64,000 nt of DNA from Pisolithus tinctorius. Taxonomy: Eukaryota; Basidiomycota; Agaricomycetes; Boletales; Pisolithaceae. A program made the translations under genes and the position numbers. The stretch is from the NCBI GenBank assembly GCA_024663395.1, contig JANFAH010000047.1:62001-126000 (forward strand). The letters run 5' to 3'. The notes under the pieces are model-generated. The model ran no database searches. It was given only the letters and a program-made list of their open reading frames with translations, and was not told the DNA's origin. Positions 37,512 to 48,649 of this stretch are shown here, in pieces (position 1 is the first letter of the stretch; every line of letters starts with the position of its first letter).

Positions 37512-38198
37512 TGTTACGCCCATGTAGGGACTCTTTCCTTTTTTGTTGCTTTTCCCTAAAATGTCAGGTCACATGTGTCACGTGCCTCATCGCATCGTTT
37601 GTCCTCGCTGTGGTCGTCCTCAGTCTAAAGGCATGTGTAGCCTTCGGATCACCGGCGGTGGTGGTATTTCCAATACCAACTGGTGCTGCGTATGCCATCG
37701 TCACTCTGACTCGTAGCTGCGCCCGCAGCTGATGGACGTATATTTCGTTTATGTTTACTTCCTGCTCTGTCTGCCTCTCTGACTCGTTTATGTTGCGTTT
37801 ATGTTCGTTTCCTTTGGCTCGGTGCTGTTGCCCCTCGCTGCAGACTGCGTCCGCAGCTGGTATGGCTGTTCCCGCAGTACTTGACTCATTTGTATTTCAC
37901 CATTTACTTGTTTACGACTAACTGTGGATGTGTGTACAGTACAAACCTTCGACAGGTATATAGCTAGATGTACCGTACCTTGTATCCTCAGTTTTTCGAT
38001 TTCTTGCAATTCACCAACATCTTCGACTCGTACTCTGTTCTCTCCCCGTTGCGATCTCAGAAGAACTCGCCAGTGGATCGAACCTCTGCTAGTACTCATC
38101 GATAACAGGTTGAACCATAGGGGTTACGATAAGTTTGGCCCGTAGATCCACCTCGTGACATTTGTGCCTAGTCCATTTGACGAAGTCACTCGTCGCGA
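37512..38198 (+). repeat. 5' LTR of element V (last 8 bp missing)
   Basis: 687 bp matching 49,210-49,262 joined to 57,382-58,023 with scattered, mostly transition differences. It stops at CGTCGCGA where the LTR of W starts. The expected GCATAACA and the primer-binding site are absent. Confidence 0.85.
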
Positions 38199-39181
38199 TG
38201 TAGGGAGCCGTATACTCCCTGAGGCTGGAACAGGAATCTGTCACTAAATTCCGCAGGCCTCTACGACAAACCCATTTCGGAGTTTTTCGGAATTTTTTTC
38301 CGCTCGTGTCCTCGCGTTTCCTCCCATCCCCTGTCCCCTTCGGAGTCTCTACCAACCTTCAGTGTGTCGCTATGCCGCATTCGCGCAGAGTCATCCGGAG
38401 TTCAGTAGCCGTGCCATCGCTCAGCCACGTCACCAGTCATCCGTGCTACTTACCTCTAAAAAACTCCGGTTTCCCCTGTCGCCCTAAATTCCGCAAGCTG
38501 GACTTCGTGCCAGTACGCTACGCTCTGCCCTCCTGTGCCACTCAGCTCCACCTCCCACTTGTATGCATACTCTCGTTCTGTTGGAAGATACCCCTTACCG
38601 TTGTCCCGTTCTTACTCTTGTCTACTACCCACTGGACTATTTCACGTGCATCTGTATTTTGCTGACGTCTGACGTCCTTCCCTTTATTTTCCGGTCTTTT
38701 AGTTTTTCCGCCCCACCTTACTCCGACTCGTACCTACTTTCCCTGTACTATATAATTCCGCCATAGTGTCGGAAATATGACACCCACCTTTTGAGTCGCT
38801 ATCCGTGTGTGTTCTGCGAGTTCAAGAGTTTTGAGAGTCTAAAGTGCGTACATAGAGTCTGCTGCGTCTTCAGTGTCCCCAGAGGTCTTCGTGTCTCTTG
38901 CGTCCTCCAGCCCTGCACACCTAATCCCGTGTCCCTTTCGCTTCGAATTCGCTCCTCTTGACGCGTAGCGACCCCCTTGGAATTTCATATACCCATCTTG
39001 CTGCTCCTCACGCGTCTACATCTGCCCGGAATTAAATTCCGCGACTCTCGCTCGAATTTCCCCACCGCTTCTAAGCCCTTTCTCGACCTCTCCTTCCACA
39101 CAGTACCCCTTGGGACGATCCTAGGGAATTCTCCCTTCACCCTTCCTCTAGTCGCACGCTTCCCAGAAGTCATGTCTCACA
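38199..39181 (+). repeat. 5' LTR of W
   Basis: 983 bp, nearly identical to the 3' LTR. It contains TATATAA at 38,749-38,755, directly followed by and overlapping an AATTCCG motif. Five more copies of the motif or its complement are in this LTR (38,247, 38,288, 38,487, 39,027 and 39,035). The primer-binding site should begin at or near 39,182; TGGAGCCCACCGCG at 39,188 is a candidate but I cannot assign the tRNA. Confidence 0.92.
38749..38755 (+). promoter_or_regulatory. TATA box of the W LTR
   Basis: TATATAA in the LTR, overlapping an AATTCCG heptamer (38,754-38,760). The same TATA-motif fusion is at 48,217-48,227 in the 3' LTR. It is a likely start-site element for the gag-pol transcript; this is inference from position and sequence. 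Confidence 0.5.
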
Positions 39182-39234
39182 ACGTTTTGGAGCCCACCGC
39201 GAGGGGTCTGTAGATCTGGAAAGGAGATCCTTAT

Positions 39235-41912
39235 GACCCACTCGTCAAAGAACCGAACTCGAAGAGCTCCTGGAGCCCTTCCGCAGACTATCTATTTCCT
39301 CAGCAGAAATCTTAATTCCGGTAGCTGATCCTAGAGATATTTCAGAGCCGCACTCGTCAGACTCAGATCTCGGTTTAGATGAGATCTTTCGGAGCCCAGA
39401 GTCCCCAGTGTTTTGCCCAGCGTTTCCAGGAGGCTTCGACTTCGACGAGCCCTTCGATCCCCCCGCTGAACGTCAAGAACTTTCGCCTCTCTCAGAACTA
39501 ACTTCTTCGTCGTCCTCGCCATCCAGTGACTCAGAACTAGCCGCTGAACAGCTCCTACTTCCTTCCCATTCCCTAATCGCAAATTCCGTTACCTCCCTTT
39601 CTACTCAAATACCCGTACAGAATTCTCTTGCCTCGACTCTCTTGAATTCTGCTCCTATCCTTCCCCGAATTCCGATCCAGATCCCCGTACCACCTCGCAT
39701 AATGTCTGGAGCAAGAGACATGCCACTCAGGGGTTCTAACAAAGCCCCGAAGTTTTCCGGTCGTACCGAAGACATCACTCGCTACCTTGAAGACGTCGAA
39801 CAACTCTGCGTCGAAGCTGGCCTTGACACCGGGAAAGATAAGATCCACTGGGTCATTCGTTACGCTAACCACAACAAGGCGGAGTTTTGGTCAACCTTAG
39901 ACGCCACAACTGACGGCTTCAATGACTGGGATGTGTTTTCCAAAGAACTCCTGAACTACTATCCAGGTGCCTCGGTGAAAGATCGTCGCTATACTAAAGC
40001 CAACCTTGAAACCTTACTCTACCATCAAGTTCAGAAACCGATGGGATCACTGGAAGATCTCGGGAAATACGTCCGGGAATTCCAACGCATCCTCGGCCTC
40101 ATCCAGAAGAAGAAGAAACTCCCTGAGGACTACATCAACGAGAAATTCCTTGAGGGGTTTCCCCCGAGATTTCGGAATTCCTTGCTCATGCGATTGCAAC
40201 TCTCTGACTTAGATCATGACATTGACGAACCATGGGAGTTCGATATGGCCTATAAACACGCCAACTACCTCCTCAGTGGGGCCAAACGGAACCTCCCTCA
40301 ACCAGACTCATTGGCACTGTTTCCCCAGAATTCTGCTCCATCTTCCTCGCCGGCCGTTCCTACTATCCTGAAGCGAGAGTATGCTCATGTCGCTCAGCAA
40401 CCCGTTCCTACCCTGCCCCCCAAACAAGGTCAAGAAGGACAATTCCGTCGTTCCTTCGATCCACGATGTTTCTTCTGCGGAGGAACAGATGGGCACAGAA
40501 CTGCAGAATGTGCGCTGTGTCATGAATATGTACAAGCTGGGAAATGCTCCCTGATTGGAGGGAGGGTTTTCATGCCAGATGGCTCTGATATTCCTAGGAC
40601 AGCTGCAGGCCGTAACTTCAAGGAAAAGATCGATAACTTCCTCGCCATGCGTGACTCGATCATTGCCTCGGCAAACCTCGTCTCAGTTCAGCGACCCGGC
40701 CAGCAGTCAACCCCATCCCGCGGGCATGAAACTCCTCCCCATCTCGTCAGCACAATGTTCTTCAGCAACGAAGATGTTTCGGAATACCAAGTCGACCTAC
40801 ACCCCTCTTCCTATCTAGTCGACGAAAACCTAGAGGAGGATGCTGACGAAGAAGACCAATGTGCCTTAGCAAGGGCTTATGCGCAGGTAGAAGAGTTGAA
40901 GAATGCTATCAAGAAAAAGAAGACAGCCCGCTTCGACGGCGTAGAAGTCCCGGTTCATCATCAAAGGCCGGCACTAGCAGTCCCAGCGTCGGCCAACGCG
41001 CCGGTGCCTCCTATCCCAGTCAGTAATTCCGCTCCAGCTAACCCCGCCTCGTCTTCGGAAGCCCCAATAGCCGGAAAAACTCTGGTTGCTCCTAATCTTA
41101 CAGACCTCCGGAAACTTAAGCCAACTACAAATTCCGCACCCCAATTCCGTTACCAAAGCAGTTTTGATGAAGCTGCGGCGACCAAGCGGATCGTAAACCA
41201 AGTCTTAGACGCAAAAATGGAAATCTCTACTAAAGATCTATTAGCTGTTAGCCCAGAGATTCGCAAGCAGATCAGAGAACTAGCTGCGACGAAGAAGATA
41301 ACTATTGGGAGTTTAGAAACCGCATCAGACGCGACTCCCTCGGCTGCTTGGGCATCCTATGAGCAGTACTGGGTTAGAGACACAGAAGGGAAGTGCGTGG
41401 GCCTTGCTACGGCTCCCTTACGTGCTGTCGACAGGATCTTGATGGACAAACTCCATGTCGAATGTATTTTGGACAGCGGATGCCAGGTAGTGGCCTTGCG
41501 ACGGGAGTTGTGGGAAGCCTTAGAGGCCCCTCTCCGTACTGACATGACCATGACTCTGGAGGCCGCTAACCAATCTAAAGAAAGCACCCTTGGGGTCATA
41601 GAGAATGCCACTTTGCACATAGGAAACGTCGAGGCTCATCTACAAATCCAGGTCGTTGATCGCGCGCCTTTCGACTTACTTCTCGGTCGACCCTTCTTCT
41701 GCCTACTCTCCAGCGTCCTTCGCGATTTCCCTGACGGAGAACAGTCTCTAGAAATCCGCGACCCTAATTCCGGTAAACAAGTCTTAATTCCGACACGACC
41801 TCGCAACAGGCTGCAACCCCTTCCACGTTTCGTAAATTCCGAAGACGAAGAAGACTTCTTTGCGCGAAAACAAATGCGTCGCCACATGAATCCACCCGAG
41901 CAGGGTTTTTAG
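39235..41912 (+). CDS. W gag-protease polyprotein
   Basis: The frame is open from about 39,235 to TAG at 41,912. No in-frame ATG occurs before 39,703 (MSGARDMPLRG), so the true start is unclear. A Ser/Pro-rich, acidic N-terminus precedes the gag fold (KFSGRTEDITRYLEDVEQL, KAEFWSTLDATTDGF, FLEGFPPRFRNSLLMRL). A zinc knuckle variant is CFFCGGTDGHRTAEC. Near the end is an aspartic protease with ECILDSGCQVVALRREL and a second strand FDLLLGRPFF. No internal stop. pol follows in the -1 frame; gag ends at GGTTTTTAG, with the pol frame open across that point. Confidence 0.8.
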
Positions 41913-44900
41913 TATCGGTCGAGGACTCGTATGATCTACGAGGAGACCAGGACTGCGCTTTCTCCGTGTGTTCACTTTATGTTTCTGATCTGTCTTTATA
42001 CCCTTTGAAGTCTTCCACGTTTTTACCCACAGACTCTGCCGTAAATTCCGCTGTGGTGTTTATCTACGACTTTCGAGGCAACATTACGCCTCCTGTCGAT
42101 CCCTTTGACACCAGTTCCGTTTCTCCGACTGATCCTTTCCTGTTCTTGACCGCTACTACCATTTCTCCACTGACAATTTCTGCCTTACGCTCTACTTATC
42201 AGTTTGATCCCATTTATCATGTCTTAAAGTACAAACCTGTAGCGAGGAAGGTGAGGCCGGTACCGACGTCGATGCCAGCAGAATTCCGGGTAGAGCGTCA
42301 GGAGGCCGAAGACCCACTCGCAGATCTGCCTGTCTTACCTACTCATCCCCCTCCGTTCGTGCCAGGTTCCAGGTTTACTCAGGAAAGAGCTGACGAGCTC
42401 GATTTGGACCCGGCAAGGTTCCTTTGGCCTACGGAGTTAGACCTAGTACGGTGGTTAGTCAGGGAGCAAGAAGATGCCTTTGCTTGGGACGCTTCGGAAA
42501 GAGGGACCTTTCGAGAAGACATGTTCCCGCCCCTGAAGATACCTACGCTAGCACACAAGCCTTGGGTCGAGCGGAATATTCCCATTCCTCCGGCTATTTT
42601 CCGTGAAGTCGTTAATATCATCAAGGAAAAGATTTCCGCGGGGGTTTATGAACCGTCTACTTCGTCTTACCGCTCAAAATGGTTCTGCGTAGTCAAGAAG
42701 GACGGAAAATCTCTGCGCCTCGTACATGACTTACAACCTCTAAACGCCGTTTCTATCCAGGACTCAGCTGTTCCCCCATTCGTCGATTCGATTGCTGAAG
42801 CCTTCGCTTGTCATTCGGTCTACGGAATTTTAGATCTTATGGTTGGATATGATCATCGCACCATACACGACGATTACCGCGACCTCACTACCTTCCAAAC
42901 TCCTATAGGTACTCTTCGACTCACCAAACTTCCTATGGGCTACACGAATGCCGTCCAAATTTTCCACGGAGACGTCTGTTGGATTTTAAAAGACGAAATT
43001 CCGGAAGTCACCATCCCGTTTATCGACGACTGTCCCATTAAAGGTCCCAAATCTCGCTACCAAAATCCCGACGGGACCTACGAAACGATTCCACAGAATT
43101 CCGGGATTAGACGCTTCATCTGGGAGCACCTGCAGAACGTCAACCGAGTCTTACACCGTCTGCGTCATGCAGGAGCCACCGTGTCAGCAAAGAAATGCGT
43201 CATTGCTGCGCCGTCTATCATAGTGGTCGGGCAAAAGGTGTTGTTCGAGGGTAGAATTCCGGACGAATCTAAAGTCCAAAAGATTAAAGATTGGCCGTAC
43301 TGCACAAACGTCACTGAAGTACGCGGATTTTTAGGTCTCTGTTCGTACTGCAGGATCTTCATCAAAGACTTCGCCAAACATGCCCGTCCCCTCGTCGAGC
43401 TGACCAAGAAGGACGTCCCCTTCGAATTCCGTGACGAGCATAGGGAAGCGATGGAGTACCTCTGCCGTGTGATCGTCTCGTCCCCTGCGTTACGAACTAT
43501 CGACTATAATTCCGAAAACAAAGTCATTTTAGCTGTTGACACTTCTAACATCGCTGTTGGGTATCTCCTCATGCAGGAGGGGGAAGACGGCAAACGCTAC
43601 CCTGCTAGGTTCGGCTCGATAACTCTCAATGAATGCGAACATCGCTACAGCCAAGCTAAGCTAGAATTATTTGGGCTTTTCCGAGCCTTGCATGACGTCT
43701 GACTTCATATCTTCGGCGTGCGGAATTTAGTCGTTGAGGTGGATGCGCGGTACATCAAAGGGATGATTAACAATCCCGACCTACAACCTAACGCGACCAT
43801 AAATCGCTGGATCGCCGGAATTCTCCTATTCGACTTCGAGCTCATACATGTTCCAGCACACAAGCACACAGCGCCGGATGGACTTTTGAGGAGACCGAGA
43901 GCAGAAGAAGATGAGGAGGGAGATGAGGACTATGAGGATTGGATCGATGAGTGTGGGGCTTTTGCAGTCGAGCTCTTGAATCGTAGGGAAGCGCGTTTCG
44001 AGTCCCATCCTTACCCCTTGGAAATTCCGAGCGTCATGTCAGACTCATCCCTCCCCCTGTCACAGAGTCTAGGTATCTTTACCGCCGAAGAATCGATGCC
44101 GGAAAACCTCGAGACCGAAATTCCGAGGTCAGAAAAAGCGAAACAGAGAGAGGAGAGGATGAGAGTGGTGAAAGAGTTTTTGGAAACGAAGAAAACGCCC
44201 GAAGGGTTAGAGGAGGCGGAGTTGGAGAGCCTAGTGCGCCTTGCGACTCGGTATTTCGTAAAAGGGGGAGAACTGTGGAGGAAGGATCCCCAGGGATGGC
44301 ATCAGCTAGTGGTACCCTCACACAAACGCCTTGGAATTCTCCGCCAGGCCCACGATGACCTAGGGCACAAGGGTATCTTCTCGACCCGTATGCGTTTGCT
44401 GACTCACTTTTGGTGGCCCATGCTAGAGCAGGACGTCCGTTGGTATGTTAAATCGTGCCATGAGTGCCAGATCCGTCGTTTGGATCGCATTCATATACCG
44501 CCAGTTGTCGCCATCCCCGAACCCCTGTTTTACAAGGCTTATATGGACACGTTCTTAATGCCGAAGTCGAACGGGTTTCGCTACGTTACCCAAGCCCGCT
44601 GTTCACTCACCAGTTACCCCGAATGGGCTATGCTTCGTGCAGAGACAGGCAAGTCCATTGGAAAGTTCATCTTCGAACAGATTCTGTGCCGTTGGGGTGC
44701 CGTTGCGGAGATTGTCACAGATAATGGGGGACCATACGTCCTCGCTCTCGACTGGCTCTCCAAGACCTTCGGAATTCGCCACATACGCATCTCCCCTTAT
44801 AATTCGCAGGCTAATGGAGTCGTTGAACGGCGGCATTTCGATGTCAGAGAGGCGATGGTAAAGAGTTGTGGTGGGGAAGCGTCGAAGTGGTCAGAAGTGG

Positions 44901-45520
44901 CTCCTGCAGTATTTTGGGCAGAGAGGGTTACGGTTCACAAGGCAACCGGGTTCTCTCCATTCTATATGGCTCATGGTGTTGAACCCAGACTCCCTTTCGA
45001 TCTGGTCGAAGCGACGTTTTTAGCCCCGTTCGAGGCGGAATTTTACTTGACTACAGACCTCATTGCTCACCGTGCTCGCCAACTCCAGAAACGCCCCGAG
45101 GACCTCGCTCGCATCCACGATATGGTCCTAAAATCCTGCTTTGCCTCAGCCAAGGATTTCGTCGATCGTTTTGCACGGTCCATCAAAGACTTTAACTTCG
45201 AACCAGGGTCGCTTGTCCTCGTTCGGAATTCCCGTATCGAACTAGAACTCGACCGGAAAACCAAACCGCGCTACCTAGGGCCTATGATCGTCATCAGACG
45301 CACTAAAGGCAGTTCGTACATACTTGCGGAATTAGATGGCGCAGTCTCGAAATTCCGTTTCGCTGCCTTTCGCCTATACCCCTATTTCCTGCGGAATAAT
45401 GCTCGTATTGAAGTCACCCAGCTGACTGGTGCTTCCCCACAAGACCTGGATCGTCTTGAAGACGAAGCATTCCTGGACCCTACGCTCGCTGGTGTCCCGT
45501 TGGACGAGTCAGATGAGTAG
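41895..45520 (+). pseudogene. W pol (RT-RNase H-integrase) with one in-frame stop
   Basis: Frame -1 to gag. The RT has KWFCVVKKDGKSLRLVHDLQPLN, GILDLMVGYDHRTI and catalytic PFIDD near 43,020. The connection and RNase H follow (AVDTSNIAVGYLL, LELFGLFRAL). TGA at 43,700-43,702 sits where relatives have Arg (HDV-stop-LHIFGVRNLVVEVD), a CGA to TGA change. The frame then continues to 45,520 with the integrase: zinc domain HDDLGHKG..H..CHECQ, core D (YMDTFLMP), VTDNGGPY and NGVVERRHFDVREA, and a GPY/F-like end (RYLGPMIVIRRT). No chromodomain is seen. Confidence 0.87.
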
Positions 45521-45637
45521 CCCGTCCTTCTCTCTACCTCTTTTCTTTTCTTTTCTTTCTCTCTTCTTTCTTTTATCGATACCCGTTTCATCTCATATAT
45601 AAATTCCGCACCGCTCACATGAAAGAGACAAAGTCGC

Positions 45638-45668
<31 letters not shown>

Positions 45669-45790
45669 CCGCACTACTTTTCCTTCAGAAGTCTTACGTT
45701 TCCTTACTGTAGTACTAATTCCAACGCACGAAAGACTCTTTCACATTCGGGACATACGAGTACAAAATTCCGCAGACACTAGTACGCTAT
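45521..45790. terminator. Convergent 3' region of W pol and the antisense gene
   Basis: 270 bp between the two stop codons. It holds a pyrimidine-rich run (TCTTTTCTTTTCTTTC near 45,540-45,580), an uninterrupted A28 tract (45,639-45,666) and three AATTCCG motifs. It is a plausible transcript-ending region for both strands; no test is possible from sequence. Confidence 0.4.
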
Positions 45791-47399
45791 TTACAGGTCG
45801 CGGAGATCGTCCTTCAACCTTCGCAACTCCTCCCGTCTAGCCCGCGCAGTCTCGATGCGATATGTCACCCGCCTCGCCAGCATCCCCAGCAGCCGGTAGA
45901 CCTGCTCCAACTCGAACTCCTCGTCCTCGGCCCTCGCCTCGAGCACTCGCAGACGCTCGACGATGTTCACTGTCGACCGCTCGCGTGGGTACTCGACCTC
46001 CGGAATTTCCGCAGCAGAAGGAGTGTCACTCTGGGCCGTCGCTTCGACGTCTCCAGGTTCGTCCAGTAAACTGGTTGCAGTCGCAAAAAACGGCTCGAGC
46101 TCGACTTGTGGTTCGTCGATCAAAGGTGACGCTTGAGGATCGTCGACAGGGACTGGAGAGGGCTTGAATGAAGGTCCGGGCGTTGGAGTAGCCCCGCGGA
46201 AAAAGAGACGAGGTGTTGGTGGAGGATCGTGGGGTGAAGGGGTCGGTTGTGGCGAAGGAGAACGTGTGGGAGTCGGATCAGGCTGCTGTTTTCGAGCCGG
46301 AATTTTCAGAGTGAGCTTCTTGGCAGGTCCAGTCGCAGGTTCGGCCGGGGACGCCTTCGCGGTCGTAATCGATTTGACCCGTTTGTGGGACGGGCCTGCT
46401 TCCCCAACAGTACCGGAGTTCTTTCGCTGAAGGTGGTGTCAGCCCGTTCCCTTGCGGAATTTCACCTGTTTGGTACTCACCTTTCTCCCTACCCCTCGAG
46501 AGCGCGAGCACTTGCGCTTCGCCTTCTGGCACCGTTTACAGGATGACTCTGGCTCCCCGACGCACCTGAGGTTTGCCTGCGCACACGTCTCGCAGGGCTC
46601 GTTGTCTCCAGCCACGTGAGGTCTCTTTGCAGAAGGACCTGGTTCGCCTTCGCCTTCGCCGTCGCCCTCGTCATCGTCGACGTCATCAGCCAGCTCGTCC
46701 TCCTCGCTGGTGGCCTGCGGAGTTTTCGTTGAAGTCAGCACTCATGCTCGGGGTTGTCAAGGACGTGGAACGCACCTTCTGTTTCCCTTTTCCTTTGCTC
46801 GCGCTTCCAGAGCCCCCCCCTGTCGAACGTGCAGCTCCTCTTGACGGGTTTCCTTCGGTATCTTCTGGTGCGTGGTCTTGGCCCTCACCTCTTGCTGCTT
46901 GGCCGCGGGTACGCATGGATGGTGCCTTGGCCAACCTCTCAGCCTCTAAGCGCGCTCTCTCCTCGACCCGCTCCTGGTAGTCCTCGAAGACGTCGTCGAT
47001 GTGGAATCTTCGCTGCCCTTCTGGCCGACGAAGATCTGCTATGGCTATGACCACCGGGATCACCTCGTTCTGCTCCATCGCGGATTCTTCAGTCATGTCG
47101 CGTAGGTTGGCGTCGCGCACCTTCGGGATGGAGATCTCGTTCTCGTCGACGTACTTCCACCACGAGTAAATGCCGGCCTGGAGATCTGTTAGCGCGTGGC
47201 GTGTACGAGTATCTAGTGCACTCACCCAGGTCTGGTCCCAGTCCGCCACCCACTCGTATATCGCCTCTAGGCTCTCCTCGGGTTGCGGCGCCGTGTCGAT
47301 CAACACCCTAACGTGCCTCAGAGCTGCTGACAGCGAGATAATGGCCTGGTCCCTCATGCTAATCACCGGCCGTGCGTCGCGGATCGAGTAAGCTTGCAT
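45791..47399 (-). CDS. Antisense Zn(II)2Cys6 protein encoded inside retrotransposon W
   Basis: Lies between integrase and the 3' LTR on the opposite strand. The ATG is at 47,399 (MQAYSIRDARPVIS). Three introns with good borders were set by eye: GTGAGTGC..CTCCAG near 47,230-47,180, GTGCGTTCC..CCGCAG near 46,770-46,710, and GTGAGTACC..TTCAG near 46,480-46,430. All exons join in phase. Order: helical N-terminus (YEWVADWDQTW, FEDYQERVEERARLEAERL), Gly/Ser linker, acidic stretch (DELADDVDDDEGDGEGEGE), then Cys pattern C-x2-C-x6-C-x7-C-x2-C-x6-C (CETCAQANLRC..CKRCQKAKRKC, about 46,595-46,510). That is the full fungal Zn2Cys6 pattern, followed by basic residues. A Pro-rich part and a C-terminal coiled coil (VLEARAEDEEFELEQVYRLL) end the protein at 45,791. 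No stop interrupts it. DNA binding is expected from the family; the role is unknown. Confidence 0.75.
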
Positions 47400-47666
47400 G
47401 TTGACGGGTGGATGAGACGTTGGGAGCAAGATAAGTGGGCGAGGGTGTTGTTGGGGGAGTTTGACGAGCGGTGGGCCACCTTCTGGGCGAGTTTAAATTC
47501 CGCAGGGCCATCTCATACAATGCGGAATTTCCCTCTGCACGAGGCAGAATTCCGACCACGCGCCATCATTGTTACGTAACGTCTGCCGAAATTCCTCCAT
47601 GCTCGTCTCTGTCGCATCTCGGTTCGGTCTGACTGAGGACGGTCAGCATTCGCAGTCCCCGGGAGG

Positions 47667-48649
47667 TGTAGGGAGCCATATACTCCCTGAGGCTGGAACA
47701 GGAATCTGTCACTAAATTCCGCAGGCCTCTACGACAAACTCGTTTCGGAGTTTTTCGGAATTTTTTTCCGCTCGTGTCCTCGCGTTTCCTCCCATCCCCT
47801 GTCCCCTTCGGAGTCTCTACCGACCTTCAGCGTGTCGCTATGCCGCATTCGCACAGAGTCATCTGGAGTTCAGTAGCCGTGCCATCGCTCAGCCATGTCA
47901 CCAGTCATCCGTGCTACTTACCTCTAAAAAACTCCGGTTTCCCCTGTCGCCCTAAATTCCGCAAGCTGGACTTCGTGCCAGTACGCTATGCTCTGCCCTC
48001 CTGTGCCACTCAGCTCCACCTCCCACTTGTACGCATACTCTCGTTCTGTTGGAAGATACCCCTTACCGTTGTCCCGTTCTTACTCTTGTCTACTACCCAC
48101 TGGACTATTTCACGTGCATCTGTATTTTGCTGACGTCTGACGTCCTTCCCTTTATTTTCCGGTCTTTTAGTTTTTCCGCCCCACCTTACTCCGACTCGTA
48201 CCTACTTTCCCTGTACTATATAATTCCGCCATAGCGTCGGAAATATGACACCCACCTTTTGAGTCGCTATCCGTGTGTGTTCTGCGAGTTCGAGAGTTTC
48301 GAGAGTCTAAAGTGCGTACATAGAGTCTGCTGCGTCTTCAGTGTCCCCAGAGGTCTTCGTGTCTCTTGCATCCTCCAGCCCTGCACACCTAATCCCGTGT
48401 CCCTTTCGCTTCGAATTCGCTCCTCTTGATGCGTAGCGACCCCCTCGGAATTTCATATACCCATCTTGCTGCTCCTCACGCGTCTACATCTGCCCAGAAT
48501 TAAATTCCACGACTCTCGCTCGAATTTCCCCACCGCTTCTAAGCCCTTTCTCGACCTCTCCTTCCACACAGTACCCCTTGGGACGATCCTAGGGAATTCT
48601 CCCTTCACCCTTCCTCTAGTCGCACGCTTCCCAGAAGTCATGTCTCACA
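47667..48649 (+). repeat. 3' LTR of W
   Basis: 983 bp, same ends as the 5' LTR. It is preceded by GGGAGG as a short polypurine tract and followed by CCAACCGC, which belongs to the internal region of V or to another sequence. The TATATAA is at 48,217-48,223. Confidence 0.92.

Larger units (their letters stand above)
38199..48649 (+). mobile_element. Ty3/gypsy element W with an antisense Zn2Cys6 gene
   Basis: 10,451 bp with 983 bp LTRs (38,199-39,181 and 47,667-48,649). Each LTR starts TGTAGGGAGCC and ends CATGTCTCACA. The internal part has gag-protease, pol (RT, RNase H, integrase), then a gene on the opposite strand, then a short purine tract GGGAGG abutting the 3' LTR. Domain order RT-RH-IN is that of Ty3/gypsy. 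Flanks (CGCGA left, CCAAC right) do not match, so there is no target duplication. The LTRs differ at a small number of sites, so the insertion is fairly young. pol has one in-frame TGA. Confidence 0.92.

Noticed and set aside
45639..45666. A28 tract as the tail of a non-LTR retroposon insertion
   Set aside because: No upstream LINE or SINE sequence or target duplication is seen, and AATTCCG motifs typical of W continue on both sides, so it belongs to W.
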